Below are positions 48,424 to 58,832 of a stretch of DNA of 64,000 bases, piece by piece (position 1 is the stretch's first letter; every line of letters starts with the position of its first letter). Where the stretch lies: contig NZ_QYUP01000118.1 of assembly GCF_003590855.1 (NCBI RefSeq), forward strand, positions 1-64,000, given 5' to 3'. Under the pieces are notes generated by a model, which saw nothing but the letters and a program-made list of their open reading frames with translations, was not told the DNA's origin and made no database searches. The position numbers and the translations under genes were made by a program. The stretch is from Massilia cavernae (GTDB taxonomy: Bacteria > Pseudomonadota > Gammaproteobacteria > Burkholderiales > Burkholderiaceae_D).

Positions 48424-50010
48424 TTAGTGGCGGAAGTGGCGGGTGCCGGTGTACAGCATGACCACGCCGCGCTCGTCGGCCGCGTCGATCACTTCCTGGT
48501 CGCGCATCGAGCCGCCCGGATGGATCACGCAGGTCGCGCCCGCGTCGACGACAACGTCGAGGCCGTCGCGGAACGGGAAGAAGGCATCCGACGCCACAGC
48601 CGAACCGGCCAGCGACAAGCCGGCGTTCTGGGCCTTGATCGAGGCGATGCGGGCCGAGTCGATGCGGCTCATCTGGCCGGCGCCCACGCCCAGGGTCATG
48701 CCATTGCCGCAGAAGACGATGGCGTTCGACTTGACGAACTTGGCCACGCGCCAGGCGAACATCATGTCCTGCAACTGCTGCTGGGTTGGCTGCTTCTTGG
48801 TGACCACGCGCAGGTCGCCCAGGCCGACGTTCTTGGCGTCAGGGGACTGCACCAGCAGGCCGCCGCCGACGCGCTTGAAGTCGAAGGTGTTCTGGCCGTC
48901 GCCCAGCGGAATTTCCAGCAGGCGCACGTTCTGCTTGGCCGACATGGTCGCGCGCGCTTCAGCCGTGAACGATGGCGCGATCAGCACTTCGACGAACAGC
49001 TTGGCCAGCGCTTCGGCCGCCTTGCCGTCGACTTCGACGTTGAAGGCGATGATGCCGCCGAAGGCCGAGGTCGGGTCGGTCTGCAGGGCGCGGTTGTAGG
49101 CGTCGAGCGCATCGGTACCGATCGCCACGCCGCACGGGTTGGCGTGCTTGACGATCACGCAGCCGGCGCTCTGGCCGAGGCCGCCCAGCGACTTGACGCA
49201 TTCCCACGCCGCATCGGCGTCGGCGATGTTGTTGTACGACAGTTCCTTGCCCTGCAGCTGCTGGTAGGCTGCCAGCGAGCCGGCGGCGGGCGCCAGGTCG
49301 CGGTAGAACGCGGCTGCCTGGTGCGGGTTTTCGCCGTAGCGCATGTCCTGTACTTTTTCGACGGTGACGTTGAGCGTCTGCGGGAAGGCGCTGCGGGTGG
49401 CGTGGGCCTTGTCTTCGCCCAGGCTGGTCAGGTAGTTGGTGATGGCGCCGTCGTATTGCGCGGTGTGCGCGAACACTTTTTTCGCCAGCATGAACTTGGT
49501 GTCGTAGCTGACCGCGCCGGCAGCAGCGCCGGTGCCCTTCATTTCCGCCAGCACCATGCCATAGTCGGACGGGTCGCACACCACCACCACGTCCTTGTGG
49601 TTCTTGGCCGCCGAACGGAGCATGGTCGGGCCGCCGATGTCGATGTTCTCGATCGCGTCTTCCAGCGAGCAGTCGTCCTTCGCCACGGTCTGCTGGAACG
49701 GATACAGGTTGACCACCACCATGTCGATTTGCGGGATGTTGTGCTCGGACAGCTTGGCGACGTGTTCAGGGAAGTCGCGGCGCGCCAGGATGCCGCCATG
49801 CACTTTCGGGTGCAGGGTCTTGACGCGGCCGTCCAGCATTTCCGGGAAACCAGTGTAGTCGGCAACTTCGGTCACCGGCACGCCGTTGTCCTGAAGCAGC
49901 TTGGCGGTGCCGCCGGTGGACAGGATGTTCACGCCGAGCATGGACAGCGCGCGTGCGAAGTCGAGCACGCCAGTCTTGTCGGAGACGGAGATGAGGGCTT
50001 GTTTGATCAT
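48424..50010 (-). CDS. purH: Bifunctional AICAR transformylase/IMP cyclohydrolase
   Basis: Carries out the last two steps of IMP synthesis. ATG 50010 ([22 protein letters not shown]) gives 528 residues. The N-terminal cyclohydrolase domain (1-~200) has STGGTAKLL and [15 protein letters not shown]; the transformylase domain has LRYGENPHQ-type [27 protein letters not shown] and the catalytic KHANPCG. It follows fis by ~100 bp. Confidence 0.97.
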   Translation of the reverse strand: MIKQALISVSDKTGVLDFARALSMLGVNILSTGGTAKLLQDNGVPVTEVADYTGFPEMLDGRVKTLHPKVHGGILARRDFPEHVAKLSEHNIPQIDMVVVNLYPFQQTVAKDDCSLEDAIENIDIGGPTMLRSAAKNHKDVVVVCDPSDYGMVLAEMKGTGAAAGAVSYDTKFMLAKKVFAHTAQYDGAITNYLTSLGEDKAHATRSAFPQTLNVTVEKVQDMRYGENPHQAAAFYRDLAPAAGSLAAYQQLQGKELSYNNIADADAAWECVKSLGGLGQSAGCVIVKHANPCGVAIGTDALDAYNRALQTDPTSAFGGIIAFNVEVDGKAAEALAKLFVEVLIAPSFTAEARATMSAKQNVRLLEIPLGDGQNTFDFKRVGGGLLVQSPDAKNVGLGDLRVVTKKQPTQQQLQDMMFAWRVAKFVKSNAIVFCGNGMTLGVGAGQMSRIDSARIASIKAQNAGLSLAGSAVASDAFFPFRDGLDVVVDAGATCVIHPGGSMRDQEVIDAADERGVVMLYTGTRHFRH

Positions 50011-50109
50011 ATGAGTGGCCTGGTTGTTGAGTATTCGGTATGCATACACTGGCATTCGCTGGCGCGATGGGCTCGCGCTCGCCAGCACGGCCACCCAGTG
50101 CTAAACGGT

Positions 50110-50343
50110 TTACAGCAATCCGTGTTCTTGCAGCTTCTTGCGCAAGGTATTCCGGTTGATGCCCAGCATCTGGGCCGCGTGCGACTGGTTGCCTTCGGCA
50201 CGCGTCATCACGACTTCGAGGATCGGCTTTTCCACCGTCAGGACGACCATGTCGTAGATGTTCGACGGTTGCTGTTCGCCCAGGTCATTGAAATAGTCTT
50301 CAAGGCTCTTCTGGACAACTTCCTGGATGCTTTCTTTGCTCAT
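50110..50343 (-). CDS. fis: DNA-binding protein Fis
   Basis: Nucleoid protein of 77 residues. The C-terminal helix-turn-helix GNQSHAAQMLGINRNTLRKKLQEHGLL is almost identical to that of known Fis proteins; the N-terminal dimer region is short. It follows dusB as in most proteobacteria and is probably cotranscribed with it. Confidence 0.96.
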   Translation of the reverse strand: MSKESIQEVVQKSLEDYFNDLGEQQPSNIYDMVVLTVEKPILEVVMTRAEGNQSHAAQMLGINRNTLRKKLQEHGLL

Positions 50344-50395
50344 GTTCTTACTTGATCCCGCTGGTGATGAGTTTCCGCCTGCTGCTTTTGACGGC

Positions 50396-50409
50396 AGGGT
50401 CTGTCCCTT
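50396..50409. repeat. GGGTCTGTCCC extragenic motif between dusB and fis
   Basis: AGGGTCTGTCCCTT is the same short palindromic motif as at 33391-33422. It lies in the 92-bp dusB-fis gap. Confidence 0.5.
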
Positions 50410-50435
50410 GGTGTTTTTCTTCTTGTAACGACTTT

Positions 50436-51479
50436 TTATGCTGCGAGTGCTAACCCGGCGTTTTCGCCGGCGGCGGAAACGTCCGCGGGGCGATATTGTA
50501 ACCGCTCTCCATGACTATGTTGCGATTCGAAAAATTTATCTACAGCCAACAACTGTTCCACCGTGGATTCAAGCCGGTTCATTTGCTGGCGGAAATCTTC
50601 ACCGCCGGGCAGGTCCTCGACGTACCAGCCAATGTGTTTTCGGGCGGTACGCACGCCGACGAATTCGCCGTAGAACGCATAGTGGGCCTGCAGGTGTTCG
50701 TTCATCAGCTGGCGCACCTCGTCCACGTAAGGCGCCGGCAGGTGCTCGCCGGTGCGCAGGTAGTGGTCGATCTCGCGGCAGATCCAGGGGCGGCCCTGCG
50801 CGGCGCGGCCGACCATGACGGCGTCCGCGCCGGTATAGTCGAGCACGAAGCGCGCCTTTTCCGGCGTGGCGATGTCGCCGTTGGCCACCACGGGGATGCC
50901 AACCTCGGCCTTGACCGCGCGGATGGTGTCGTACTCGGCGTCCCCCTTGTAGCCATCGGCGCGGGTGCGGCCGTGCAGGGTCAGCATCTGGATGCCGGCC
51001 TGCTCGGCGATGCGGGCGATGCGCAGCGCGTTCTTGTTTTCGCGGTTCCAGCCGGTGCGGAACTTCAGCGTGACCGGCACGTCCACCGCGCCGACCACGG
51101 CGTGCAGGATGCGCTCGACCAGGTCTTCGTGCTGCAGCAGCGCGGAACCGCACCAGCTGTTGCACACCTTCTTGACCGGGCAGCCCATGTTGATGTCGAT
51201 GATCTGTGCGCCGCGGTCGACATTGAATTTCGCGCAGTCGGCCAGGTCCTGCGGATCGGCGCCGGCAATCTGCACCGCCTTCGGCTCCATCTCGCCCGCG
51301 TGGTCGGTACGGCGCGAACTTTTTTCGGTCGCCCACAGGCGCGGATTCGAGGCCGCCATTTCCGACACCGCATAGCCCGCGCCCAGCTCCTTGCACAGCT
51401 GGCGGAACGGGCGATCCGTGACGCCAGCCATCGGGGCGACGAACACGTTGTTGCGGAGAATATGGGGGCCGATTTGCAC
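50436..51479 (-). CDS. dusB: tRNA-dihydrouridine synthase B
   Basis: Flavoenzyme that reduces uridines in tRNA. 347 residues: NNVFVAPMAGVTDRPFRQLCKELGAG at the N-terminus, the catalytic cysteine C100 in INMGCPVKKVC, then KFRTGWN, LHGRTRADGYKGDAEYDTI and VVANGDIATPEKARFVLDYTGADAVMVGRAAQGRPWI. It is the first gene of dusB-fis. Confidence 0.95.
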   Translation of the reverse strand: MQIGPHILRNNVFVAPMAGVTDRPFRQLCKELGAGYAVSEMAASNPRLWATEKSSRRTDHAGEMEPKAVQIAGADPQDLADCAKFNVDRGAQIIDINMGCPVKKVCNSWCGSALLQHEDLVERILHAVVGAVDVPVTLKFRTGWNRENKNALRIARIAEQAGIQMLTLHGRTRADGYKGDAEYDTIRAVKAEVGIPVVANGDIATPEKARFVLDYTGADAVMVGRAAQGRPWICREIDHYLRTGEHLPAPYVDEVRQLMNEHLQAHYAFYGEFVGVRTARKHIGWYVEDLPGGEDFRQQMNRLESTVEQLLAVDKFFESQHSHGERLQYRPADVSAAGENAGLALAA

Positions 51480-51511
51480 TGGTCGAGTTGGAAGAATGAC
51501 GGGAACCTTTT

Positions 51512-51546
51512 ATTTTAACCGATCCCCTGCTCAATTTATGAGCAGG
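51512..51546 (-). promoter_or_regulatory. dusB-fis promoter region with hairpin
   Basis: On the minus strand a -10-like TAAAAT (51512-51517) lies just after an 8-bp perfect stem CCTGCTCA/TGAGCAGG (51526-51546). Upstream, 51565-51600 is very AT-rich with TTAAC-8-GTTAA symmetry, the kind of DNA bound by Fis; autoregulation is plausible but not shown. Confidence 0.4.
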
Positions 51547-51616
51547 TGTCGCGGGAGGACGACGAATTTAATTAAAAATTAACGGTCGTTCGTTAAATTT
51601 TGAACATTCGCGATGC

Positions 51617-52261
51617 TCAGGGCAGCTCGTCCAGCGCACCCTGCAGGTGGGCGACCTCGCCCCAGCTCGACAGCACCAGCTTGTCCGGCGTCGACGTGAA
51701 GCGGTTGATGCTTGCATTCATCACCTGGAAGCTGCGCGGGGTTTCCAGCGACAGGCCCTGGGCGTTGCGGTAGGCGCACTCGAGCACCCCGCCGTGCGCC
51801 ACCACGGCCAGGGTCGCGCCCGGATGGGCCGCAGCCCAGTATAGGATGGCCCCGACCGCGCGTTCGTAGAACTGGCGGAAACTTTCGGCGCGCCGCTCGC
51901 CATCCGGCATCACGGCATCGATGTTGCGTGCTTGCCATGCGGCAAATTCGAGCGGATAGCGTTGCTCGATCTCGGCGTACAGCAGGCCTTCGAAGCCGCC
52001 GTAGCAGCGCTCGCGCAGCTGCGGGTCGGCCAGCACCGGCAAGCCGTGGCGGCGTGCGACCGCCTGCGCGGTCTGGCCGGCGCGCTGCAGGTCGCTGGCG
52101 ATGACGGCGTCGATACGTTCGCCCGCCAGGGCGCCGGCCAGCGCTTCAGCCTGGCGCTCGCCTTCGGCATTGAGGGCGATGTCGATGTGGCCTTGCAGGC
52201 GGCGTTCGGCATTCCAGGCGGTTTCGCCGTGGCGTATTAATAGGATGCGGGTTTCTTGCAT
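51617..52261 (-). CDS. Histidine phosphatase (phosphoglycerate-mutase-like) family protein
   Basis: A 214-residue enzyme with the phosphohistidine motif LLIRHGETAWNAERRLQGHIDIALN (H11), SDLQRAGQTAQAVA, E in RCYGGFEG and the second histidine in LAVVAHGGVLE. Could be a cobalamin-phosphatase-like or general phosphatase; the exact substrate is unknown. It follows dtd by 46 bp. Confidence 0.88.
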   Translation of the reverse strand: MQETRILLIRHGETAWNAERRLQGHIDIALNAEGERQAEALAGALAGERIDAVIASDLQRAGQTAQAVARRHGLPVLADPQLRERCYGGFEGLLYAEIEQRYPLEFAAWQARNIDAVMPDGERRAESFRQFYERAVGAILYWAAAHPGATLAVVAHGGVLECAYRNAQGLSLETPRSFQVMNASINRFTSTPDKLVLSSWGEVAHLQGALDELP

Positions 52262-52307
52262 GAGGTTCCTGCGGGAATGTCCCGGGCTGGCTGCCCGGGC
52301 TGGCGAC

Positions 52308-52754
52308 TTACTTCGGCTCGACCTGCAGCCAGAAGGTGACGGGACCGTCGTTGGTCAGCGAGACTTGCATATCGGCGCCGAACTGGCCAGTTTCGACTTT
52401 CGGATGCCTGGCGCGCGCGCCGCGCACGAAGTGCTCGAACAGGCGCAAGCCATCCTGCGGACTGGCGGCGGGGGTGAACGAGGGACGCGTGCCGGACTTG
52501 GTGTCGGCCGCCAGCGTAAACTGCGGCACCAGCAGCAGGCCGCCTTCGACGTCGGCCACGCTGCGGTTCATCTTGCCGGCATCGTCAGAAAACACGCGGT
52601 AGGACAGCAGCTTGGCCAGCAGGGCGTCGGCTTCGCGCTCGCTGTCGCCGCGCTCGGCGCAGACCAGCACCATCAGGCCGGGGCCGATGGCGCCGACGGT
52701 GTCGCCACCGACCGCCACGCTGGCCTGGGTCACGCGCTGCAACAGCCCGATCAT
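52308..52754 (-). CDS. dtd: D-aminoacyl-tRNA deacylase
   Basis: Hydrolyses D-aminoacyl-tRNAs. ATG 52754 overlaps the tyrS stop by 4 nt and gives 148 residues: [35 protein letters not shown] (active-site strand) and the cross-subunit Gly-Pro motif NDGPVTFWL. Coupling to tyrS makes sense, as TyrRS is the classic source of D-Tyr-tRNA. Confidence 0.95.
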   Translation of the reverse strand: MIGLLQRVTQASVAVGGDTVGAIGPGLMVLVCAERGDSEREADALLAKLLSYRVFSDDAGKMNRSVADVEGGLLLVPQFTLAADTKSGTRPSFTPAASPQDGLRLFEHFVRGARARHPKVETGQFGADMQVSLTNDGPVTFWLQVEPK

Positions 52755-54019
52755 GCGCTGAAGGTCACGCGCGCAAACTTGCGCTTGCCCACTTGCAATA
52801 CGAAACTGCCGGCCTCGATCTTCAGCGCCTTGTCGCTGACCACTTCGCCGTCGATACGCACGCCGCCCTGGTCGACCATGCGCATCGCTTCCGAGGTGGA
52901 AGCGCACAGGCCGGCCTGCTTGAGCAGGTGGGCGATCGACAGTGGCGCGCCGGACAGGGCCACTTCCGGCACGTCGTCCGGAATGCCGCCTTTGGAACGG
53001 TTGACGAAGTCGGCCAGCGCCTGCTCGGCAGCGGCGGCCGAATGGAAGCGGGTGACGATTTCCTGGGCCAGGGCCACTTTGGCGTCGCGCGGATTCTTGC
53101 CGCCCTCCACCTCCGCCTTCAGTTGCGCCAGCTCGGCGATCGAGCGGAATGACAGCAGGTCGAAGTATCTCCACATCATGGTGTCGGAAATACTCATCAG
53201 CTTGGCGAACATGGTATTCGCCGGTTCGGTGATGCCGATGTAGTTGTTCTTGGACTTGGACATCTTCTCGATGCCATCCAGGCCTTCCAGCAGCGGCATG
53301 GTCAGGATGCACTGCGGCTCCTGGCCGTAGTCCTTCTGCAGTTCCCGGCCAACCAGCAAGTTGAATTTCTGGTCTGTTCCACCCAGCTCAAGGTCCGACT
53401 TCAAAGCGACGGAATCGTAGCCCTGCATCAAGGGATACAGGAACTCATGGACCGAGATCGGTGTCCCATTCTTGAAGCGCCGGGTAAAGTCGTCGCGCTC
53501 CATCATGCGGGCGACGGTGTAGCGCGAAGCCAGTTCGATCATGCCGCGCGCGCCCAGCGGGTCGGACCATTCGGAGTTGTAGCGGATTTCGGTGCGCGAG
53601 GCGTCCAGCACAAGCGAAGCCTGGCGGAAGTAGGTGGTGGCGTTTTCCTCGATCTGTTCGCGGGTCAGCGGCGGGCGCGTGACGTTGCGGCCGGACGGGT
53701 CGCCGATCATCGACGTGAAGTCGCCGATCAGGAAGATCACCTGGTGGCCAAGGTCCTGCAGCTGGCGCAGCTTGTTCAGCACCACGGTATGGCCGAGGTG
53801 CAAATCGGGGGCGGTGGGGTCCAGGCCCAGCTTGATGCGCAGGGGCTGGCCGGTCTTTTCGGAGCGCGCGAGTTTCTGCGCGAATTCGCTCTCGATCAGC
53901 AGTTCGTCGACACCACGCTTGGTAATTGCGAGCGCTTCCAGGACGGCATCGGTGAGCGGCAGCGGCGCCGTCGCCTGTGGTGCTGCGGTGTTTTTGGAAG
54001 GAGTTAGGGCGTCGGTCAT
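52751..54019 (-). CDS. tyrS: Tyrosyl-tRNA synthetase
   Basis: Charges tRNA-Tyr. ATG 54019 ([10 protein letters not shown]) is preferred to a start five codons earlier. 422 residues with the HIGH-type motif [26 protein letters not shown], the tyrosine-binding [35 protein letters not shown] and a C-terminal S4 domain. It belongs to the TyrZ-like subgroup. It is divergent from the M23 gene. Confidence 0.96.
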   Translation of the reverse strand: MTDALTPSKNTAAPQATAPLPLTDAVLEALAITKRGVDELLIESEFAQKLARSEKTGQPLRIKLGLDPTAPDLHLGHTVVLNKLRQLQDLGHQVIFLIGDFTSMIGDPSGRNVTRPPLTREQIEENATTYFRQASLVLDASRTEIRYNSEWSDPLGARGMIELASRYTVARMMERDDFTRRFKNGTPISVHEFLYPLMQGYDSVALKSDLELGGTDQKFNLLVGRELQKDYGQEPQCILTMPLLEGLDGIEKMSKSKNNYIGITEPANTMFAKLMSISDTMMWRYFDLLSFRSIAELAQLKAEVEGGKNPRDAKVALAQEIVTRFHSAAAAEQALADFVNRSKGGIPDDVPEVALSGAPLSIAHLLKQAGLCASTSEAMRMVDQGGVRIDGEVVSDKALKIEAGSFVLQVGKRKFARVTFSA

Positions 54020-54089
54020 GGAAGATATTAGCAAAATAGAAATGGTCCTACATTTTCAAAGGAATCGTCCTACAAGCTCAATAGTTTGA

Positions 54090-54095
54090 TATACT
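54090..54095 (+). promoter_or_regulatory. -10 element of the M23 peptidase promoter
   Basis: TATACT about 100 bp before the ATG at 54196, within the tyrS divergent gap. Confidence 0.35.
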
Positions 54096-54195
54096 GCTCG
54101 GTCACCACATCAATCTTGCCAGTCGAAAACACTCTCGCATAATAACAAAAATAGTAACCCCCGGTGTTCAAGCTGCAAATCTTTAACGGGATTGC

Positions 54196-55569
54196 ATGAA
54201 CCAAACAAATCAAATCACAGGCAAGCGCTTGACCAGCCTGCTGGGTACGACGCGAAAGGGGCGCATCCTCAGCGCCTCCGCGATCTTCCTCGCAGTATGT
54301 GCATTCGGCGCAGCCGGTGTCGCGCCTCTGGCTCCAGACGCGCCGGAAATCCCTCAGGTCTCGATCGCACAGGATCTCGAACTGCCTAACCTGGCAGACC
54401 AGATCGCTGCGCTTCAGGACGACGAACAGCAGTTCGTCCATGAGGAACGCGTCCGTGCCGGCGACACCCTCGCAGCCCTCCTGACCCGCCTTGGCGTCGA
54501 CGATGCCGAAGCCGTCAAGTTCATCAAGAGCGACAAGCTGGCGCGCGGCGTCATGCAGCTCAAGAGCGGCAAGCGCGTCCAGGCCCGTACCGGCCAGGAC
54601 GGCGAATTGCTGTGGCTGCGTACGACCGTGGTCGATGGCCGCGACATGCCTGTCAAAAACATCTCGATTTCGCGCAAAGGCGAGCGTTTCACGGCTGAGG
54701 AAACGCCGGTCAAGCTCGAGCGCCGCGTCGAAATGCGCGCCCGCGAGATCACTTCTTCGCTGTATGCGGCGACCGACGCCAACACCGACGGCAGCAAGCT
54801 GCCTGACGCGATCGTCGCCCAGATCATCGAAATGTTCTCGACCAGCATCGACTTCCGTTCCGACCTGAAACGCGGCGACCGCTTCAACGTGGTCTACGAA
54901 ACGTTCTGGCAAGACGGCGTGATGGTGCGCGCAGGCCGTATCCTGGCCGGCGAATTCACCAACCGCGGCGTGACCCACCAGTCCGTGTGGTTCGAAGATC
55001 CGCACAGCAAGCAGGGCGGCGGCTACTACAGCCTCGACGGCAAGGCGCTGAAAAAGGCCTTCCTCAAGTCGCCACTGGCGTTCTCGCGTATTTCGTCCGG
55101 CTTCTCGATGCGTTCGCACCCGATTTCGGGCGTGTGGAAGGCACACAAGGGCATCGACTATGCAGCGTCGACCGGCACCCCGATCCGCGCAGTGGGCGAT
55201 GGCGTGGTGTCGTTTGCCGGCGTCAAGGGCGGCTACGGCAACTTCGTCGAAGTCAAGCACTGGGCCAACTACTCGACCGCCTATGCACACATGAGCAAAT
55301 TCGCTCCTGGCGTGCGCAACGGCACCAAAGTCAGCCAGGGCGACGTCATCGGCTACGTCGGCTCGACCGGCTGGTCCACCGGCGCCCACCTGCACTTCGA
55401 GTTCCGCGTGGCGAACCAGGCCAAGGATCCGAGCAAGGTTGCCATGATCCAGCAGGCTCCGCTGAACGCAGCTGAAATGGCGCGCTTCCGCATGGCTGCC
55501 GCCGACATGTCGCACCGCTTCGCGCTGCTGCGTCCATCGGGTGCAGGCGCTGCGATGGCCGCACGCTGA
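54196..55569 (+). CDS. M23 (LytM/MepM-type) murein endopeptidase
   Basis: Cell-wall hydrolase of 457 residues with an N-terminal membrane anchor (SASAIFLAVCAFGAAGVAPL, about 27-46). An OapA/LysM-like region (VRAGDTLAALLTRLGVDDAEA) and a second helical domain precede the zinc site: H and D in HKGIDYAAS, then YAHMSKF and HLHFEFR. All ligands are intact, so it should cut peptide cross-links. A strong terminator follows. Confidence 0.92.
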   Translation: MNQTNQITGKRLTSLLGTTRKGRILSASAIFLAVCAFGAAGVAPLAPDAPEIPQVSIAQDLELPNLADQIAALQDDEQQFVHEERVRAGDTLAALLTRLGVDDAEAVKFIKSDKLARGVMQLKSGKRVQARTGQDGELLWLRTTVVDGRDMPVKNISISRKGERFTAEETPVKLERRVEMRAREITSSLYAATDANTDGSKLPDAIVAQIIEMFSTSIDFRSDLKRGDRFNVVYETFWQDGVMVRAGRILAGEFTNRGVTHQSVWFEDPHSKQGGGYYSLDGKALKKAFLKSPLAFSRISSGFSMRSHPISGVWKAHKGIDYAASTGTPIRAVGDGVVSFAGVKGGYGNFVEVKHWANYSTAYAHMSKFAPGVRNGTKVSQGDVIGYVGSTGWSTGAHLHFEFRVANQAKDPSKVAMIQQAPLNAAEMARFRMAAADMSHRFALLRPSGAGAAMAAR

Positions 55570-55587
55570 TCTTTAGTACGTAATAAT

Positions 55588-55628
55588 GTAGGGTGGAAAG
55601 GCGAACTTCGCTTTCCACCCTATTTTTT
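55588..55628 (+). terminator. Terminator between M23 and anmK genes
   Basis: TAGGGTGGAAAG and CTTTCCACCCTA form a 12-bp stem followed by seven T (55622-55629). The anmK gene begins only 12 bp later, so it needs its own promoter or read-through. Confidence 0.92.
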
Positions 55629-55640
55629 TGGGCAAACCTA

Positions 55641-56762
55641 ATGAACAATACTTCCCACCTCTACATCGGCCTGATGTCCGGCACCAGCATGGACGGCGTC
55701 GACGGCGTGCTGGCCGACTTCGGCAACAATCAGATCACCACCCTGAAAGCCGCGTTCACCAGCTTCCCGCCCGCCCTGCGCAGCGAACTGATGGCGCTGC
55801 AGGCCAACAGCGACAACGAGATCGAGCGCGAAGCGATCGCCGCCAACCTGCTGGCCGCCTGCTACGCCGAATGCGTGGCCGCCCTGCTCCCGGATGCGCC
55901 CGGCCCTGTGGCCGCCATCGCCGTGCACGGCCAGACCATCCGCCACCGCCCCGAACTGGGCTTCACGCGCCAGACCAACAATCCGTCGCTGCTGGCCGAA
56001 CTGACCGGTATCGACGTCATTGCCGACTTCCGCAGCCGCGACATCGCCGCCGGCGGCCAGGGCGCCCCGCTGGTGCCGGCCTTCCACCAGGCACAGTTCG
56101 GCGTCGCCGGACAGAACCGGGTGGTGGTCAATATCGGCGGCATCGGCAATATCAGCGTGCTGCGCGCCGACGGCCGCGTGACCGGCTACGACACCGGCCC
56201 CGGCAATGTGCTGATGGATGCGTGGATAGCGCGCCACCTGGGCAAGGAATACGATGCCGACGGCGCCTGGGCCGCGACCGGCAGCGTCAACCCCGCCCTG
56301 CTCGGCATCTTCCTGGACGAACCCTATTTCTCGATGCCGGCGCCGAAAAGCACCGGCCGCGACCTGTTCCACGCCGACTGGCTGGACGCGCACCTGGCGC
56401 GGTCGACGGTGGCACTGCCGCCGGAGGACGTGATGGCGACGCTGACGGCGCTGACCGCCTTCACGATCGCGCGCGCGATCCAGGATGAATCATCGGCCGA
56501 GGTGGATGCGGCGGCCGTCGCTACGGTGTATGTGTGCGGGGGCGGGGCGTACAACGGCACGCTGCTGCGCGAACTGGCGGCTGCGCTGGGAGGAAGGACG
56601 CGGGTGGAATCGACTGCGGTGCTGGGCGTGGCGCCCAACCGGGTGGAAGCGCTGGCCTTTGCGTGGCTCGGCTACCGCTTCACGCAGCGCGAGCCAGGCA
56701 ACCTGCCGGCGGTGACCGGAGCAAAGGGCGCCAGGATCCTGGGCGCCCTCTACCCGGCCTGA
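55641..56762 (+). CDS. anmK: Anhydro-N-acetylmuramic acid kinase
   Basis: Phosphorylates and opens 1,6-anhydroMurNAc during cell-wall recycling. ATG 55641 gives 373 residues: [65 protein letters not shown] and [12 protein letters not shown] are all family hallmarks. It follows a murein hydrolase, a related cell-wall function. Confidence 0.95.
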   Translation: MNNTSHLYIGLMSGTSMDGVDGVLADFGNNQITTLKAAFTSFPPALRSELMALQANSDNEIEREAIAANLLAACYAECVAALLPDAPGPVAAIAVHGQTIRHRPELGFTRQTNNPSLLAELTGIDVIADFRSRDIAAGGQGAPLVPAFHQAQFGVAGQNRVVVNIGGIGNISVLRADGRVTGYDTGPGNVLMDAWIARHLGKEYDADGAWAATGSVNPALLGIFLDEPYFSMPAPKSTGRDLFHADWLDAHLARSTVALPPEDVMATLTALTAFTIARAIQDESSAEVDAAAVATVYVCGGGAYNGTLLRELAAALGGRTRVESTAVLGVAPNRVEALAFAWLGYRFTQREPGNLPAVTGAKGARILGALYPA

Positions 56763-56765
56763 TGC

Positions 56766-57128
56766 TTAAACCGAGAACGACGAACCGCAGCCGCAGGTCG
56801 AGCTTGCGGTCGGGTTCTTGATGACGAACTGGGCGCCTTCGAGGTCATCCTTGTAATCGATTTCGGCGCCGACCAGGTACTGGTAGCTCATCGAATCGAT
56901 CAGCAGCTGGACGCCATTCTTGACCATGGTGGTGTCGTCTTCGTTGACGATTTCATCGAAGGTGAAGCCGTACTGGAAGCCCGAGCAGCCGCCACCCTGC
57001 ACGAACACGCGCAGCTTCAGGTCGGGATTGCCCTCTTCCTCGATCAGCTGGGCCACTTTGTCGGCGGCGCTGTCGGTAAAGATGATTGGCGCTGGCATCG
57101 CGTCCAGGTTTTCGACGACTGCATTCAT
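56766..57128 (-). CDS. erpA: Iron-sulfur cluster insertion protein ErpA
   Basis: A-type carrier that delivers [Fe-S] clusters. 120 residues with the three conserved cysteines: one in [11 protein letters not shown] and two in CGCGSSF at the C-terminus. It ends 3 bp from the anmK stop (convergent) and is downstream of the bactofilin gene. Confidence 0.95.
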   Translation of the reverse strand: MNAVVENLDAMPAPIIFTDSAADKVAQLIEEEGNPDLKLRVFVQGGGCSGFQYGFTFDEIVNEDDTTMVKNGVQLLIDSMSYQYLVGAEIDYKDDLEGAQFVIKNPTASSTCGCGSSFSV

Positions 57129-57180
57129 TAGAAACTCCTACTTGGGAACAATTACGGTCATTATAGACCGTTGGGGCATC

Positions 57181-57582
57181 TCATGCTTCAGAGAGTGCTT
57201 CGGCCGCCGCCAGGTGAAACACCGGCTCGCCGGTTTGCATATGCGTCAACTGGCCGGTCACCATCGCGCCACCATGCATTTCCAGGGTCTTGTAGTGGAC
57301 GTCCCCTACAATGCGGGCCTTCGGCTGCAATTCAAGCATGTCGGTCGAATATACCGGGCCGGCGATGTAGCCGTTGACGATCAGGTTGCCACAGCGAACC
57401 TCGCCCTCGATGCGGGCGTGCTCGGACACCACAAGCATGCTGTCGGTGCCGTCGGCCGCGATCACGCTGCCGTGCACCTCGCCATCGATGCGCAGGCCAC
57501 CCGCAAAGCAGAGGTCGCCCTCGATACGGGCAGAGATGCCCACCAGACTATCAATTTCGCTTTTGGCGTTGCGACCGAACAT
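57181..57582 (-). CDS. Bactofilin (polymer-forming cytoskeletal protein)
   Basis: A 133-residue beta-helical protein. ATG 57582 (MFGRNAKSEIDSLVG) with AAGGGG 8 nt upstream. Repeats of the DUF583 core (ARIEGDLCFAGGLRIDGEVHGSV, ARIEGEVRCGNLIVNGYIAGPV, ARIVGDVHYKTLEMHGGAMVTGQL) form the self-assembling fold. It lies between argC and erpA. Confidence 0.93.
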   Translation of the reverse strand: MFGRNAKSEIDSLVGISARIEGDLCFAGGLRIDGEVHGSVIAADGTDSMLVVSEHARIEGEVRCGNLIVNGYIAGPVYSTDMLELQPKARIVGDVHYKTLEMHGGAMVTGQLTHMQTGEPVFHLAAAEALSEA

Positions 57583-57688
57583 GATGAGCCCCTTGTAAGT
57601 TACACCAGAAGATCTGGTTAATTTACCGTGCTCAACCTTGACCACGTTGACCTATGTCGTCCGACGGCAACGCCTACGATTTATAGCA

Positions 57689-58738
57689 TTACGGCAACAG
57701 TGCGACCTGCTGCAACCCCGTCGTTTCCGGCAGGCCGAACATCAGGTTCATGCACTGGACCGCCTGGCCGGACGCGCCCTTGACCAGGTTGTCCTGGACC
57801 GCCAGGATGACCAGCATCTTGCCCGGTGCGCCATCCTGCTCGGGACGGTGCAGGGCCAGGCGCAGCATGTTGGAGCCGCGGGTGGAGCGGGTTTCCGGGT
57901 GCGAGCCGAACGGCATCACGTCGACGAAGTCGGAATCCTTGTAGGCGTCCTCGAACAGCTTTTGCAGTTCGTCGTTGCTGACATCCTTGGTCAGGCGCGC
58001 GTACAGGGTCGAGTGCATGCCGCGGATCATCGGCACCAGGTGGGGCGTGAACACCAGGCCCACTTTGTCGTCCGTGAAACGCTGCAGTTGAGCAACGGTT
58101 TCCGGCGTGTGGCGGTGGCCGGACACGCCGTAGGCCTTGAAGTTGTCGCTCGACTCCGAGAACAGGGTGCCGATCTCGGCCTTGCGGCCGGCGCCGGATA
58201 CGCCCGACTTGGCGTCGGCGATCAGCGAGCCGGCGTCGACCAGGCCCGCTTTCAACAGCGGTACGAAGCCCAGCTGGATGGTGGTCGGATAGCAGCCCGG
58301 ATTGGCGATCAGGCGCGCCGACTTGACCGCCTCGCGGTTCAGCTCGGGCAGGCCGTAGACGGCCTCTTCCAGCAACTCAGGGGCGGTGTGCGGCACCTTG
58401 TACCACTTCTCGAAGGCGGCCTGGTCTTTCAGGCGGAAATCCGCCGCCAGGTCGATGACCTTGACGCCGGCGGCCAGCAGTTCCGGCGCCTGGGCCATGG
58501 CGACGCCGTGCGGGGTGGCGAAGAAGACCACGTCGCACTGTTTCAGGTCGACCTTGTCGGGAGCGGAAAACGCCAGGTCGACGCGGCCGCGCAGGGAGGG
58601 GAACATTTCGGCGACAGGCAAGCCGTCTTCCTTACGCGAAGTAATCGCGGTCAGCTTGACGTCCGGGTGGACGGCCAGCAGCCGCAGCAACTCCACGCCC
58701 GTATAACCGGTACCGCCGACGATGCCAACTTTGATCAT
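57689..58738 (-). CDS. argC: N-acetyl-gamma-glutamyl-phosphate reductase
   Basis: Third step of arginine synthesis. ATG 58738 ([21 protein letters not shown]) gives 349 residues, avoiding the longer frame through the repeat region. NADP-binding GGTGYTG near residue 8 and the catalytic cysteine in [13 protein letters not shown] near 149 are present, with HRHTPE later. Confidence 0.96.
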   Translation of the reverse strand: MIKVGIVGGTGYTGVELLRLLAVHPDVKLTAITSRKEDGLPVAEMFPSLRGRVDLAFSAPDKVDLKQCDVVFFATPHGVAMAQAPELLAAGVKVIDLAADFRLKDQAAFEKWYKVPHTAPELLEEAVYGLPELNREAVKSARLIANPGCYPTTIQLGFVPLLKAGLVDAGSLIADAKSGVSGAGRKAEIGTLFSESSDNFKAYGVSGHRHTPETVAQLQRFTDDKVGLVFTPHLVPMIRGMHSTLYARLTKDVSNDELQKLFEDAYKDSDFVDVMPFGSHPETRSTRGSNMLRLALHRPEQDGAPGKMLVILAVQDNLVKGASGQAVQCMNLMFGLPETTGLQQVALLP

Positions 58739-58832
58739 GTTCGTTCCTTCAAAAAAAATGGTGGGGCAAGCCCGACAAGATGATAATTTTAACAGCGCAG
58801 CAAATTCCCTGCCGCACCGCCACCGATCCCAA

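Noticed and set aside
47575-50355. 926-codon plus-strand open frame
   Set aside because: Runs antisense through ruvC, purH and fis, whose products are unmistakable; it is rich in His/Arg/Gln typical of a reverse-frame shadow in high-GC DNA.
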